Shown piece by piece: positions 1 through 8,321 of a DNA stretch of 64,000 nucleotides. The DNA is taken from assembly GCA_023399465.1 (NCBI GenBank), contig JAEWPB010000058.1, positions 1 through 64,000 of the forward strand, written 5' to 3'. The notes under the pieces are model-generated. The model was not told the DNA's origin, ran no database searches, and saw nothing but the letters and a program-made list of their open reading frames with translations. Both the position numbers and the translations under genes were made by a program. The DNA is from Pseudomonadota bacterium (lineage in GTDB: Bacteria > Pseudomonadota > Alphaproteobacteria > Rhizobiales > Rhizobiaceae). The first letter of the stretch is position 1, and each line of letters starts with the position of its first letter.

Positions 1-2
1 TC

Positions 3-2372
3 TGTTTCGTCGTGCTGTCGTCGCTGCTGCTCTTCGCGCGCCTGCGCTGGCCGAGCAGCGCTGCGGCCGACCGCCTGCTCGAGGAGCGCAACCACCTTCC
101 CCATCAGCCCGTGGCGGTGCAGCAGGACGAGCCCGCCTTCGACACTCCGTTTGCGCGGGCACTGTGGAAGGAGCACCAGGCGCGCATGGCAGCCCGTATC
201 GCCGGGCTCGACGCCGGGCTTCCGCGGCCGGACATCGCCCGTCACGACCGCTACGGCCTTCGCGCCGTCCCCGCGCTGCTTCTGGCGGCTGCGCTGGGCT
301 ATTCGTTTTCGAACGGCGCCGGAACGATCTACGACGCCTTCAGCCGCCATGAAACGCTCGGTACCGACCCGGACCTGCGCATCGATGCCTGGGTGACGCC
401 GCCAGCCTATACCGGCCGGGCGCCCGTCTACCTGACCGGAAACGGCGAGCAAAGGCAGGGCCTGATCAGCGTGCCGCAGTTTTCCGAACTCACCATTCGG
501 CTGACCGGCGGAGAAGGAAACGAGAAGGTCACTTTCAGTGGGATGGACAGCAAGCAGGCAATCGAGATTGTCCCGCAGGCGGCCAGGGAAACGGCAAGCG
601 CCGCCACACCGGCTTCCACGCCTGACACGAGCGCGCCACTCGCGCCCAGAACACGCATTCACGAACTCGCCGAAAGCGGCACGCTTCACGCCAATGGCGA
701 GGACTGGCACTTCTCGGTGATCACCGACACGCCTCCGGAAATCGCTTTCGACGGCATGCCGCGTCGCAGCGCCAACGGTTCGCTGGAAATCGGCTTCCGT
801 ACCAAGGACGACTACGGCATCGTGAAGGCCCATGCCGAGATCGTGCCGACCGAGGCCGCCGATCCGCAGGCGGTACCGCTCTTTCCGCCGCCGGAGTTCA
901 AGCTAGACCTGCCGCGCAGGAACAGCCGCGAGGCAAAGGGCCTGACCAGCCGAAACCTCACCGAACATCCGCTCGCCGGAAAGCCGGTAAAGATCACGCT
1001 CGTCGCCGAGGATGCGATGGGCCAGACCGGCCGCAGCCAGCCGTTCGACATGATGCTGCCGAGCCGCGGTTTCAGCGAGCCGCTTGCAGCGGCAGTTGCC
1101 GAGCAGCGGCAGATCTTCTCGCTCGATGTTCGCAAGCTGCCACAGGCCATCGCTTACAACGAGGCGCTGACGGTGCGCGCGGACGAGACCATCCCCAACC
1201 TCACCCACTTCCTCCTCATCCGCTCGGCGCTCGGGCGCATGCAGAACGCATATAACGAGGAAACGCTGAAGGATGCTGCCGGCCATCTGTGGGAAATTGC
1301 CATCGGTATCGAGGATGGCGATCTGTCGGTTGCCGAGCGCAACCTCCGCGATGCCCAGCAGGCGCTTGCCGACGCCCTCGAGCGCAACGCGCCCGACGCC
1401 GAGATAAAGAAGCTGATGGACGAGGTCCGCAAGGCGATGCAGGAATACCTGAACGCCATGGCCGACCGGATGCAGAACGCCCCCGAAATCAGCCAGAACC
1501 AGCAGGCACGCAATTTCCTGCGCCAGCAGGATCTCGAGAACATGCTCGACCAGATCGAGAATCTCGCCCGCTCCGGCAACCGCGACCAGGCCCGCCAGAT
1601 GCTCTCGGAGATGCAGCGGCTGATGAACAACCTGCAGGCAGGCCGCCGGCCACAGCAGGGGCAGAACCAGCAGAACAGCAAGCTTCGCCAGGAAATCGAC
1701 AAGCTCGGCCAGTTGATGCAGAACCAGCAGAAGCTGATGGAGGAGACCTTCAAGCTCGATCAGGCGCTGAAGGACCGCATGATGCGTGGCGACCCAGGCG
1801 AAGGCGAGGAAGGCGATCTTTTCCAGCAAGAGGCTCCCCAGGGCGGCCAGCAGAATTCGCCCTTCGACCAGATGACCGAGGAACAGCTGCGCGAGGCACT
1901 CAAGAACCTGCAGGCTCAGCAGGACGCGCTTGGCAAGACCCTCGGCGAAGTCGAGAAGGGGCTAGGCGAACTCGGCATCAAGCCGGGCCAGGGCTTTGCC
2001 CAGGCCGAGCGGGAAATGAAGGGAGCATCCGGTGCGCTTGGACAGGGCGAAGGAGAGCAGGCCGTGCAGGGCCAGGGCCGCGCACTCGAGGCACTGCGCC
2101 AGGGCGCGCAGGACATGATGGGTCAGATGATGCAGGCCATGCAGGGCCAGCAGGGTGAAGGCCAGGGGCAGATGGGCGAAGACGGCCGCGATCCACTCGG
2201 CCGACCGCGACGCGCAGAAGGCCCCGACTTCGGCAATGACGTCAAGGTTCCCGATGAAATCGACGTGCAGCGCGCACGTGAGATCCTCGACGCGATCCGC
2301 GAGAAGCTCGGCGGCAATCCGGGTACCGAAGTCGAGCGGCGCTATCTCGAACGCCTGCTCGACATCAACTGA
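3..2372 (+). CDS. DUF4175 / TIGR02302 family membrane protein (5' end outside window)
   Basis: The reading frame is open from base 3, so the gene begins upstream of the window; about 789 residues are visible and the family is usually somewhat longer. A hydrophobic stretch at the very start and a second one (LRAVPALLLAAALGYSF, about residue 85) suggest an inner-membrane anchor. The middle part looks like an extracytoplasmic beta-rich region. The C-terminal half is long, alpha-helical and extremely rich in Gln, Met and Glu (from about residue 430), as expected for coiled coil. The length, layout and Q-rich tail match the rhizobial TIGR02302/DUF4175 family, whose function is unknown. It converges on cpdR. 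The family call rests on recognition of the overall pattern, not on a catalytic motif. Confidence 0.8.
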   Translation, partial: CFVVLSSLLLFARLRWPSSAAADRLLEERNHLPHQPVAVQQDEPAFDTPFARALWKEHQARMAARIAGLDAGLPRPDIARHDRYGLRAVPALLLAAALGYSFSNGAGTIYDAFSRHETLGTDPDLRIDAWVTPPAYTGRAPVYLTGNGEQRQGLISVPQFSELTIRLTGGEGNEKVTFSGMDSKQAIEIVPQAARETASAATPASTPDTSAPLAPRTRIHELAESGTLHANGEDWHFSVITDTPPEIAFDGMPRRSANGSLEIGFRTKDDYGIVKAHAEIVPTEAADPQAVPLFPPPEFKLDLPRRNSREAKGLTSRNLTEHPLAGKPVKITLVAEDAMGQTGRSQPFDMMLPSRGFSEPLAAAVAEQRQIFSLDVRKLPQAIAYNEALTVRADETIPNLTHFLLIRSALGRMQNAYNEETLKDAAGHLWEIAIGIEDGDLSVAERNLRDAQQALADALERNAPDAEIKKLMDEVRKAMQEYLNAMADRMQNAPEISQNQQARNFLRQQDLENMLDQIENLARSGNRDQARQMLSEMQRLMNNLQAGRRPQQGQNQQNSKLRQEIDKLGQLMQNQQKLMEETFKLDQALKDRMMRGDPGEGEEGDLFQQEAPQGGQQNSPFDQMTEEQLREALKNLQAQQDALGKTLGEVEKGLGELGIKPGQGFAQAEREMKGASGALGQGEGEQAVQGQGRALEALRQGAQDMMGQMMQAMQGQQGEGQGQMGEDGRDPLGRPRRAEGPDFGNDVKVPDEIDVQRAREILDAIREKLGGNPGTEVERRYLERLLDIN

Positions 2373-2433
2373 TCCCGCGCGCCGACGGCGCAATCGGACA
2401 GAATGCGAGTAAAGGAAGGTCTGGGCTGGCGCC

Positions 2434-2793
2434 TCAGGCGGCCAGCGCCCGTGCCACGGCCTTGCGGATATCCGGCAGGGCAAAGGGCTTCGACACGACG
2501 TCGATGATCTTGGTTGCGAGGTCGTCCGCGCGTTCGCGCTGTTCGGCGTAGCCGGTCATCAGCAGGATCTTAAGCCCCGGAAAGGCGTCGGACGCCTCGT
2601 GGGCCAGCTCGATCCCATCCATCACCGGCATGCGGATATCCGACAGCAGGAGATCGAAGGAACCGTCCTTCAGCTTTTCAAGCCCTTCAGCACCGTCCGC
2701 CGCCTCAGTGGTCTCGTGACCATCGAGGCGCAGGGCGCGGGCAACGAAGGAACGCAGGGAATCTTCGTCTTCCGTAATCAGGATTTTTGCCAT
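2434..2793 (-). CDS. cpdR: single-domain response regulator CpdR
   Basis: A 119-residue stand-alone receiver domain. The acidic pair after MAKILITEDED, the phospho-acceptor Asp in LLLSDIRMPVMDG (about residue 51), the Thr in ILLMTGYA and the Lys in VVSKPFA are all present, and there is no output domain. Length and sequence match rhizobial CpdR1, which in its unphosphorylated form helps deliver cell-cycle proteins such as CtrA to the ClpXP protease. The ATG at 2793 was preferred to the upstream in-frame start because the extra 34 residues do not look like receiver sequence. A CtrA-type half-site (TTAACCAT on this strand) lies about 95 bases upstream. hpt lies next to it on the same strand. Confidence 0.88.
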   Translation of the reverse strand: MAKILITEDEDSLRSFVARALRLDGHETTEAADGAEGLEKLKDGSFDLLLSDIRMPVMDGIELAHEASDAFPGLKILLMTGYAEQRERADDLATKIIDVVSKPFALPDIRKAVARALAA

Positions 2794-2884
2794 GGTCGAA
2801 TCGCTCCGTCTGTCCATCATGCCCGGCAAGGAAATCACCAGACTTTCCTTTGCGATCGGTAAACGATGGCGGCGATAAGACCGC

Positions 2885-2892
2885 ATGGTTAA
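2885..2892 (-). promoter_or_regulatory. CtrA-type half-site TTAACCAT upstream of cpdR
   Basis: The minus strand reads TTAACCAT about 92-99 bases upstream of the cpdR ATG. This octamer is the conserved half-site of the cell-cycle regulator CtrA. There is no second TTAA at the classical 7-base spacing, so this is a half-site only. An octamer can occur by chance; the location in front of a CtrA-pathway gene is what makes it worth listing. Confidence 0.4.
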
Positions 2893-2899
2893 CAAGCCG

Positions 2900-3442
2900 T
2901 CACGCGTCTCCGGTCACGACGCCGACGAACGGCAGTTCGCGGAATGCATAGGCGACATCCATGCCGTAGCCGACGACGAAATAGTCGGGGCATTCGAAAC
3001 CGACGTAATCGGCTTCCAGCTGCTCCTTGCGCTTGACCTTCTTGTCGAGCAGCACGGCAATCGAAACGTTGCGGGCACCGCGCTCGTAGAGCAGTTCCTT
3101 GGCAAACAGCAGGGTACGGCCGGATTCGAGAATGTCATCGATTAGAAGGACGTCGCGATCCTTCACGTCGCTGTCGATATCCTTGACGATGCGCACGCCC
3201 TGCGACACCGTTCCGGTGCCGTAACTGGAGAGGGTGATGAACTCCACCTCGGGCGCCAGGCCGCTGTCGTGCAGCGAGCGGATCAGGTCGGCCGCGAAAA
3301 TGAACGACCCCTTCAATACGGCGATGACGAGAAGATCCTTGGTCGGACCGTCGGCAATCTGCTTCGCCATTGCGTGGTTGCGCTCTGCGATCTGCTCGGC
3401 GGTGTAGAGCGGCTCGATATTCTTTCCGCGGACGACGGGCAT
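2900..3442 (-). CDS. hpt: hypoxanthine phosphoribosyltransferase
   Basis: This 180-residue cytoplasmic type I phosphoribosyltransferase makes IMP (and usually GMP) from hypoxanthine (or guanine) and PRPP in purine salvage. The PRPP-binding loop DVLLIDDILESGRT (about residues 98-111) is intact with its paired acidic residues. The early VIAVLKGSFIFAADL segment and the YVVGYGMD-like C-terminal motif (here FVVGYGMD) are typical of HPRT. The ATG at 3442 (MPVVRGKNIEPLYT) gives the normal family length; the longer frame adds 35 atypical residues. It lies 46 bases downstream of the unknown membrane protein gene and could be co-transcribed with it. Confidence 0.9.
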   Translation of the reverse strand: MPVVRGKNIEPLYTAEQIAERNHAMAKQIADGPTKDLLVIAVLKGSFIFAADLIRSLHDSGLAPEVEFITLSSYGTGTVSQGVRIVKDIDSDVKDRDVLLIDDILESGRTLLFAKELLYERGARNVSIAVLLDKKVKRKEQLEADYVGFECPDYFVVGYGMDVAYAFRELPFVGVVTGDA

Positions 3443-3488
3443 AGGCTTTTCACTCCATGGGAACTTTCGAGAGCAGCCGATAGCACGT

Positions 3489-4169
3489 TCAACGGATCGA
3501 AACATCCATATCTGTAAAGGAAAGCCGCACTTCCGGCATTTTTCCACCAGGATGGGGCAATCTCATGGAGATTCCGCGGCTGTGACCGGGTTCGAGGTCG
3601 GCGGCGGGCGGCGCGATCATCGTTCGCGTCAGCAAACGGCCGCCGGAAACGAGGTCGGCACGGATCGGCGAAAGCGTGCGTGTCGCACCGGTGCGGTTTT
3701 CGATGATGGCGGTCAGGAGCAGCACCCGCATGCCGTTGGCATCCTGCGGTGTGAGGTTCACATGCGTCAGGGCGAGCGCGGCTGGTGCGGCGGGCGGTGC
3801 CGAGGCGCCCGCAATCGCCGAAAACCCACCGGCGAGAGCGAAGACGGAGATCGATGCCGCCGCGACGATCACGGGAAAACGGCGGGCCGGCACCTTGCGC
3901 AACAGGCGTTCCGCGGCCATCGCCACGCTGACGGCGACCTCGCGCACGACGCCGAGCACGGCACCTGAACGTTTCCGGGCCGAGAGGCGATTGTTGTCGT
4001 TTTGCGGCATGCCGCTTCCGCGCGGACGCAAAGACGCATCACGGATCACCACGAAATCGGCATCAACGACTTCGGGCCGCTGAACGGAACGCTCCACTCT
4101 CCGCTGTTCGGGCGGCAGAAGGTCGTAGCGTTGGTCGTGTCGACGTGGACGGGCCTGGAATGCACCCAT
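3489..4169 (-). CDS. membrane-anchored protein with DUF3426-like C-terminal domain
   Basis: A 226-residue protein of unknown function. The N-terminal 90 residues are basic and probably cytoplasmic. One clear transmembrane segment follows (VIVAAASISVFALAGGFSAI, about residues 100-119), then a C-terminal domain with LLLTAIIENRTG and ADLEPGHSRGISMRLP that resembles the beta-sandwich of DUF3426 proteins. Those often carry an N-terminal MJ0042 zinc finger and sit near ftsEX in alphaproteobacteria; no CxxC finger is visible here. The start at 4169 is supported by a strong AGGAGGT ribosome-binding site 9 bases upstream. It is divergent from ftsE and followed by hpt. The DUF3426 assignment is inferred by eye. 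Confidence 0.65.
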   Translation of the reverse strand: MGAFQARPRRHDQRYDLLPPEQRRVERSVQRPEVVDADFVVIRDASLRPRGSGMPQNDNNRLSARKRSGAVLGVVREVAVSVAMAAERLLRKVPARRFPVIVAAASISVFALAGGFSAIAGASAPPAAPAALALTHVNLTPQDANGMRVLLLTAIIENRTGATRTLSPIRADLVSGGRLLTRTMIAPPAADLEPGHSRGISMRLPHPGGKMPEVRLSFTDMDVSIR

Positions 4170-4276
4170 GGTAACCGTACCTCCTGGCCGTCATTCAACG
4201 GGTCGAACCGGCCGCCGCGAGCCCATTGCACGATGCAAAAGCCCGGCATATCCCGGTGCACCGAGGAAATCGGGCA

Positions 4277-4305
4277 TTGAAACAGATCTTTCCTAGTCGT
4301 AAACG
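4277..4305 (+). promoter_or_regulatory. candidate ftsEX promoter
   Basis: TTGAAA at 4277-4282 and TAAACG at 4300-4305 are separated by 17 bases in the divergent region upstream of ftsE. The -35 box is good and the -10 box weak. A CtrA-type half-site directly follows it (4309-4316), which would overlap the start of transcription. Confidence 0.35.
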
Positions 4306-4308
4306 TGA

Positions 4309-4316
4309 ATGGTTAA
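4309..4316 (-). promoter_or_regulatory. CtrA-type half-site (TTAACCAT) at the ftsE promoter
   Basis: The plus strand reads ATGGTTAA, the reverse complement of the CtrA half-site TTAACCAT. It sits just downstream of the candidate -10 box and about 115 bases before the ftsE start. Binding here would be expected to repress rather than activate, if the promoter call is right. Confidence 0.4.
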
Positions 4317-4331
4317 TGCTTCGCAAAGACG

Positions 4332-4351
4332 GGCGGAAAACCGCCGTTTTT
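4332..4351 (+). terminator. terminator-like hairpin in the ftsE leader
   Basis: GGCGG, loop AAAA, CCGCC, followed by GTTTTT: a short GC-rich stem with a T run on the plus strand. No plus-strand gene ends just before it, so if functional it would act as an attenuator in the ftsEX leader. The stem is only 5 base pairs. Confidence 0.35.
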
Positions 4352-4429
4352 CGCGTAGAGTTTACCGGCTGTTAACGGCCATCGTTGACCACTCTTGGCT
4401 GTCTGCAATCCTAGCGACTGGACCACCCA

Positions 4430-5089
4430 TTGATACGTTTCGAGAATGTCGGCTTGCGCTATGGAATGGGCCCGGAAATCCTTCGGGACCTGACATTCGA
4501 CATTCCCGGAAAATCCTTCCAGTTCCTGACCGGCCCCTCCGGCGCCGGCAAGACGACGCTTCTGCGTCTGCTGTTCCTGTCGCTGCAGCCGACCCGCGGC
4601 CTGATCCGCATGTTCGACCGCGACATCTCGCAGGTGCCTCATGCCGAACTGCCGATGCTTCGCCGTCGCGTCGGGATCGTCTACCAGGACTTTCGCCTGC
4701 TTGATCACCTGACGACCTACGAGAATGTCGCGTTGCCGCTAAGAGTGCGGGGCAAGGAGGAGTCGTCCTATCGCACCGACGTTCTCGAGCTTTTGAAATG
4801 GGTCGGGCTTGGCGAGCGCATCAACGTGCTGCCGCCGGTGCTTTCGGGCGGGGAGAAGCAGCGCACCGCAATCGCCCGGGCGCTGATCGACCGGCCGGAA
4901 ATCCTGCTGGCCGACGAGCCGACCGGCAACGTCGACCCGCCGATGGCGCGCCGTCTGCTCAGCCTGTTCCTAGAACTCAACAGGCTCGGCACCGCCGTGG
5001 TGATCGCAACCCACGACCTTGGCCTGATGGATCAGGTCGAGGCACGCCGCATGATTCTGACCGAGGGGCATCTGGACATCTATGAGTGA
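4430..5089 (+). CDS. ftsE: cell division ATP-binding protein FtsE
   Basis: A 219-residue ABC-type ATPase that works with FtsX at the septum, where the complex activates periplasmic peptidoglycan hydrolysis. Walker A (GPSGAGKTT, about residues 37-45), the Q-loop region, the signature LSGGEKQR (about 139-146) and Walker B (ILLADEPT) are intact. The best start is a TTG (TTGATACGTTTCGAG, giving MIRFENVGLRYG), since the canonical FtsE N-terminus begins exactly there; the rare start codon suggests modest translation. It overlaps ftsX by 8 bases, so the two are translated as a unit. Confidence 0.92.
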   Translation: MIRFENVGLRYGMGPEILRDLTFDIPGKSFQFLTGPSGAGKTTLLRLLFLSLQPTRGLIRMFDRDISQVPHAELPMLRRRVGIVYQDFRLLDHLTTYENVALPLRVRGKEESSYRTDVLELLKWVGLGERINVLPPVLSGGEKQRTAIARALIDRPEILLADEPTGNVDPPMARRLLSLFLELNRLGTAVVIATHDLGLMDQVEARRMILTEGHLDIYE

Positions 5090-6092
5090 GCCGGAAACAG
5101 CGCGCCTTCGGAAAGGCGCATCCCAGCAGGCCAGGCGGCCGGAGATGCGGGTCCGCCCGACCGGGCCGATCGTGCCGCCCTCGAACATCCAGGGCAACGC
5201 CCTGATGGTGGTTATCGCCATCATGGCCTTCCTCGCCTGCCTGACGCTCGGTGGTGTCAGCATGGTACGGGCGACGGCGGCAAGCTGGCAAAGCCAGATC
5301 TCCCGCGAGGTCACCATCCAGATCAAGCCGGATGAAAATCTCGACATGGAGAAGGCGCTGGAGCAGGCTCGCAACCTCGCCCTGACCTTCGTCGGCACGA
5401 AGGACGGCAAGATCATGGACGACAGCGCCACCGCGCGCCTGCTCGAGCCATGGCTCGGTGCCGGCCTCGATCTCAGCGAACTGCCAGTGCCGCGACTGGT
5501 GATCATCACCATCGACGAAACCAATCCGCCGGATTTCGAGGCGATGCGGTCGCTGCTCAAGGAAACGATCCCGCAAGCCTTTCTCGACGATCACCGCACC
5601 TGGGTTGATCGCCTGGTCTCGATGGCGCGCACCACCGTCATGATCGGGGTCGGCATCCTTGCGCTGGTGTTCACCGCCATGGTGCTCACCGTCGTCTTCG
5701 CGACCCGCGGCGCCCTCTCGGGCAATCGGCATATCGTCGAAGTCCTGCATTTCGTCGGTGCCGAGGGTTCCTTCATCGCCACCGAGTTCCAGAAGCACTT
5801 CCTGAAGATCAGCCTGAAGGGATCGGCAGCCGGCGGCGTCTGCGCCGCCCTGCTCTTCATGATCGCCAGTTTCTGGCAGAGCCGTTCGCTGGCCACGCCC
5901 GAAAGCGATCAGGCGACGGCGCTGTTCGGGACCTTCACGATCGGCTTCCTCGGCTATGCCGGGATCTTCGCGACCATGATCATCATCGCCCTGCTCACGA
6001 CGCTGACCGCGCGCATCACGGTGATGCGGACGATTTATGAAATCGACATGATGCGGGCCGATCCGTCGCGCACGGATCACACTCCCGGGTGA
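5082..6092 (+). CDS. ftsX: cell division protein FtsX (permease-like)
   Basis: A 336-residue integral membrane protein. The cytoplasmic N-terminal tail is basic (about 45 residues). TM1 is near ALMVVIAIMAFLACLTLGG, then an extracytoplasmic domain of about 130 residues, then three C-terminal membrane segments (about 187-208, 248-268 and 288-310). This is the FtsX four-TM plan with the loop that contacts hydrolase activators. It overlaps ftsE by 8 bases. The reading frame is intact and close to the length of other rhizobial FtsX proteins. Confidence 0.9.
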   Translation: MSEPETARLRKGASQQARRPEMRVRPTGPIVPPSNIQGNALMVVIAIMAFLACLTLGGVSMVRATAASWQSQISREVTIQIKPDENLDMEKALEQARNLALTFVGTKDGKIMDDSATARLLEPWLGAGLDLSELPVPRLVIITIDETNPPDFEAMRSLLKETIPQAFLDDHRTWVDRLVSMARTTVMIGVGILALVFTAMVLTVVFATRGALSGNRHIVEVLHFVGAEGSFIATEFQKHFLKISLKGSAAGGVCAALLFMIASFWQSRSLATPESDQATALFGTFTIGFLGYAGIFATMIIIALLTTLTARITVMRTIYEIDMMRADPSRTDHTPG

Positions 6093-6163
6093 TCGCAAAG
6101 GGCCGCGGTCATTTATTAGGAAACAGCCTGTTCCTCGCCGCAATCTGCTTGTATCAACGAATC

Positions 6164-6880
6164 ATGACATTGCGCAGAACCAATCCGCAAGCCGATCGGG
6201 GCAATCGGGACGGGTGGCTTTCCCGCCGGGGACCTATACGCCGTATTGCGCGCTACTGCGCCTTGGTTCTGCTCATTCTTTTCGCCGGCGTTTTCGCCGG
6301 TTTTCTGTGGTTTGCCGATTCCGTCACGTCGATGCGCCCGCCGCAGCAGGCGAAAGCCGACGCCATCGTGGTGCTGACCGGCGGCTACCAGCGCATCGAG
6401 CAGGCGGTATCGCTGCTCGCCGATGGCGCCGGTGGACGGCTGCTCATCTCCGGCGTCCACCCCTCAACCACGCCGACGCAGATCCGCAAGATGACACAAG
6501 GGCCGCAGGCTCTTTTCGCCTGCTGCGTCGACATCGGCTATGAGGCGCTCGACACCATCGGCAATGCAAACGAAGCCGTGCGCTGGATCCACAGCAAGGG
6601 CTTTCGCAGTGTCCTCGTCGTCACCAACAACTATCACATGCCCCGCAGCCTGCTGGAACTGAAGCGCCTCGACCCGGCGACCGACTTCATCCCCTACCCC
6701 GTCGTCAACTCGGACCTCAAGCGCAAGAACTGGTTCAGCGACCCGAATGCACTGCGCACCCTGCTCAGCGAATACGGCAAGATCGTCGCGACCTCGCTGC
6801 GCGATCTTGCCGGATGGCCCGGCGCGACGGGTCTTAGGACCGACAGCGACACCGTCGCTGCGGCACAGGCCGCTCCTTGA
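6164..6880 (+). CDS. YdcF/ElyC-like DUF218 family membrane protein
   Basis: This 238-residue protein has one N-terminal membrane anchor (YCALVLLILFAGVFAGFLWF) and a DUF218 domain. Family motifs are ADAIVVLTGGYQRIEQAV, GRLLISGVHP, the central GNANEAVRW and SVLVVTNNYHMPRSLLEL, where Asn/His residues form the conserved pocket. DUF218 proteins such as SanA and ElyC act on envelope integrity in other bacteria; the substrate here is unknown. An alternative GTG start at 6089 overlaps the ftsX stop (GTGA) and would add 25 residues; I prefer the ATG at 6164 because the extension is not family-like, but coupling to ftsX is possible. It is likely the third gene of the ftsEX transcript. Confidence 0.75.
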   Translation: MTLRRTNPQADRGNRDGWLSRRGPIRRIARYCALVLLILFAGVFAGFLWFADSVTSMRPPQQAKADAIVVLTGGYQRIEQAVSLLADGAGGRLLISGVHPSTTPTQIRKMTQGPQALFACCVDIGYEALDTIGNANEAVRWIHSKGFRSVLVVTNNYHMPRSLLELKRLDPATDFIPYPVVNSDLKRKNWFSDPNALRTLLSEYGKIVATSLRDLAGWPGATGLRTDSDTVAAAQAAP

Positions 6881-6963
6881 ACCACCACCAGCCGGCACAA
6901 GTGCTTTCGCTTCACGACAATATCGTGTAGGCACGCGCAAGCACTGCCGAGGAAAATCGCTCG

Positions 6964-7749
6964 ATGATCACTTTGCGTTCAATCCTGTTCAACGCCGCGT
7001 TCTATGCCAACATCATCATTCGCATGATCGTGCTGACACCGCTGTATTTCTTGCTGCCGCGCAAGAAGGCCTATTTCATTCCCAAGGGCTGGGCGACTTC
7101 GAGCAACTGGTTGATGAAGAACATCGTCGGCACCACGTTCGAAATCGAAGGCCTCGAGAACATTCCCAAGGGCGGTTACATCTTCGCGCCGAAGCATCAA
7201 TCCTTTTGGGACACCTTCGGCCTGCTGCCCTGGCTCGACGATCCGGTCTACATTCTCAAGCGCGAACTGATGTGGATCCCGCTCTTCGGCTGGTATATCG
7301 CCAAGCAGCGAATGATCCCGGTCAATCGCGGTGCGAAGGGCAAGGTGATGCTCAATGTGATGAAGCGCGCCAAGCAGGAGGTCGAATCCGGCCGCCAGTT
7401 GATCATCTATCCGGAAGGCACCCGCCGTTCGCCGGGCGCGGAACCGGAATACAAGTACGGCATCGCCCGGATGTATCGCGATCTCGGCGTGCCCGTCGTG
7501 CCGGTTGCCATGCATCCCGGCCTGTTCTGGCCGCGCCGGAAGTTCCTGCGTTTCCCCGGTCACTTCAAGGTGCGGATCCTTCCGGCGATCCCGCCGGGCC
7601 TCGATCCGGACGAGTTCTACCAACGGCTCGTCGAGGTCACGGAAAAGGCAAGCGACGACCTGCTGCTTGAAACCGTTGCCAACAACCCGCACCTGCCGTT
7701 GCCGCCGACGGCGGTCAAGCGTCTCGCCGAGCTTCAGGCCGCTTCCTGA
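6964..7749 (+). CDS. plsC: 1-acyl-sn-glycerol-3-phosphate acyltransferase
   Basis: A 261-residue membrane-associated acyltransferase that converts lysophosphatidic acid to phosphatidic acid. It has an N-terminal hydrophobic segment (about residues 10-30), the catalytic HX4D motif as KHQSFWDT (about residue 78), and the glycerol-phosphate-binding YPEGTRR motif (about residue 149). The length fits bacterial PlsC. Its 3' end overlaps the convergent cyclotransferase gene by 16 bases, so no terminator fits between them. Confidence 0.9.
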   Translation: MITLRSILFNAAFYANIIIRMIVLTPLYFLLPRKKAYFIPKGWATSSNWLMKNIVGTTFEIEGLENIPKGGYIFAPKHQSFWDTFGLLPWLDDPVYILKRELMWIPLFGWYIAKQRMIPVNRGAKGKVMLNVMKRAKQEVESGRQLIIYPEGTRRSPGAEPEYKYGIARMYRDLGVPVVPVAMHPGLFWPRRKFLRFPGHFKVRILPAIPPGLDPDEFYQRLVEVTEKASDDLLLETVANNPHLPLPPTAVKRLAELQAAS

Positions 7750-8270
7750 CGGATCCTGTTCATTTCCGCGATCACCTGCTCGAGCCAGTGGTCGCGGATG
7801 CCCATCTCCTGGAGGTGGGCGACGGTGTTGAGGACATAGGCGTCATTCGGACCCGACTTGCCGCGCGCCCCATGCACGATGCGCGCCGCTTCCGGCACTG
7901 CGAGATTGCCCGCATACTGGTGATGTTCCCGGTCGATGACATAGGTCACGGCCTTCACGCGCCGGCCATCCGCAAGCGCAACCGGCATCACCCTTTCCTT
8001 GTAGACATGGGTTACCAGTTCGCGTTCCCTCAGGTAGCCTAGCACCGCGTCCTGTTCACTCATTGACACCCGGAATGCCATGCCACGGCAGGAACCGCCG
8101 CGATCGAGGCCCAGCACCAGCCCCGGCTGTTCCTGGCTGCCGCGATGGACCCAGGAGCGCACGCAAAGCGACCGCCTGTAGCCGAAGACCTGCGCGCCTG
8201 CGCGTTCCGTAAAAGCAAAGCCCGGGTTCCACATCAGCGAGCCGTAGCCAAAGACCCAAAATTCGTCCAT
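7734..8270 (-). CDS. ChaC-like gamma-glutamylcyclotransferase
   Basis: This 178-residue protein carries the substrate-binding loop FGYGSLMWNPGF near its N-terminus. The aligned Glu of the fold lies in YLRERELVTHVYKE, followed by the ChaC-type C-terminal half (AAIRIVHGARGKSGPN-like segment, then NTVAHLQEMGI). The family cleaves gamma-glutamyl peptides, glutathione in the ChaC branch, to 5-oxoproline. The ATG at 8270 (MDEFWVFGYG) is the natural start; an upstream one would add only four residues. It overlaps plsC tail-to-tail and is divergent from the DUF2125 gene, with about 50 bases between the starts. Confidence 0.85.
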   Translation of the reverse strand: MDEFWVFGYGSLMWNPGFAFTERAGAQVFGYRRSLCVRSWVHRGSQEQPGLVLGLDRGGSCRGMAFRVSMSEQDAVLGYLRERELVTHVYKERVMPVALADGRRVKAVTYVIDREHHQYAGNLAVPEAARIVHGARGKSGPNDAYVLNTVAHLQEMGIRDHWLEQVIAEMNRIRQEAA

Positions 8271-8321
8271 ATCGCACGTCAAATCACATTGCTAATCCAC
8301 GACCCACCATTGGAGAACATC

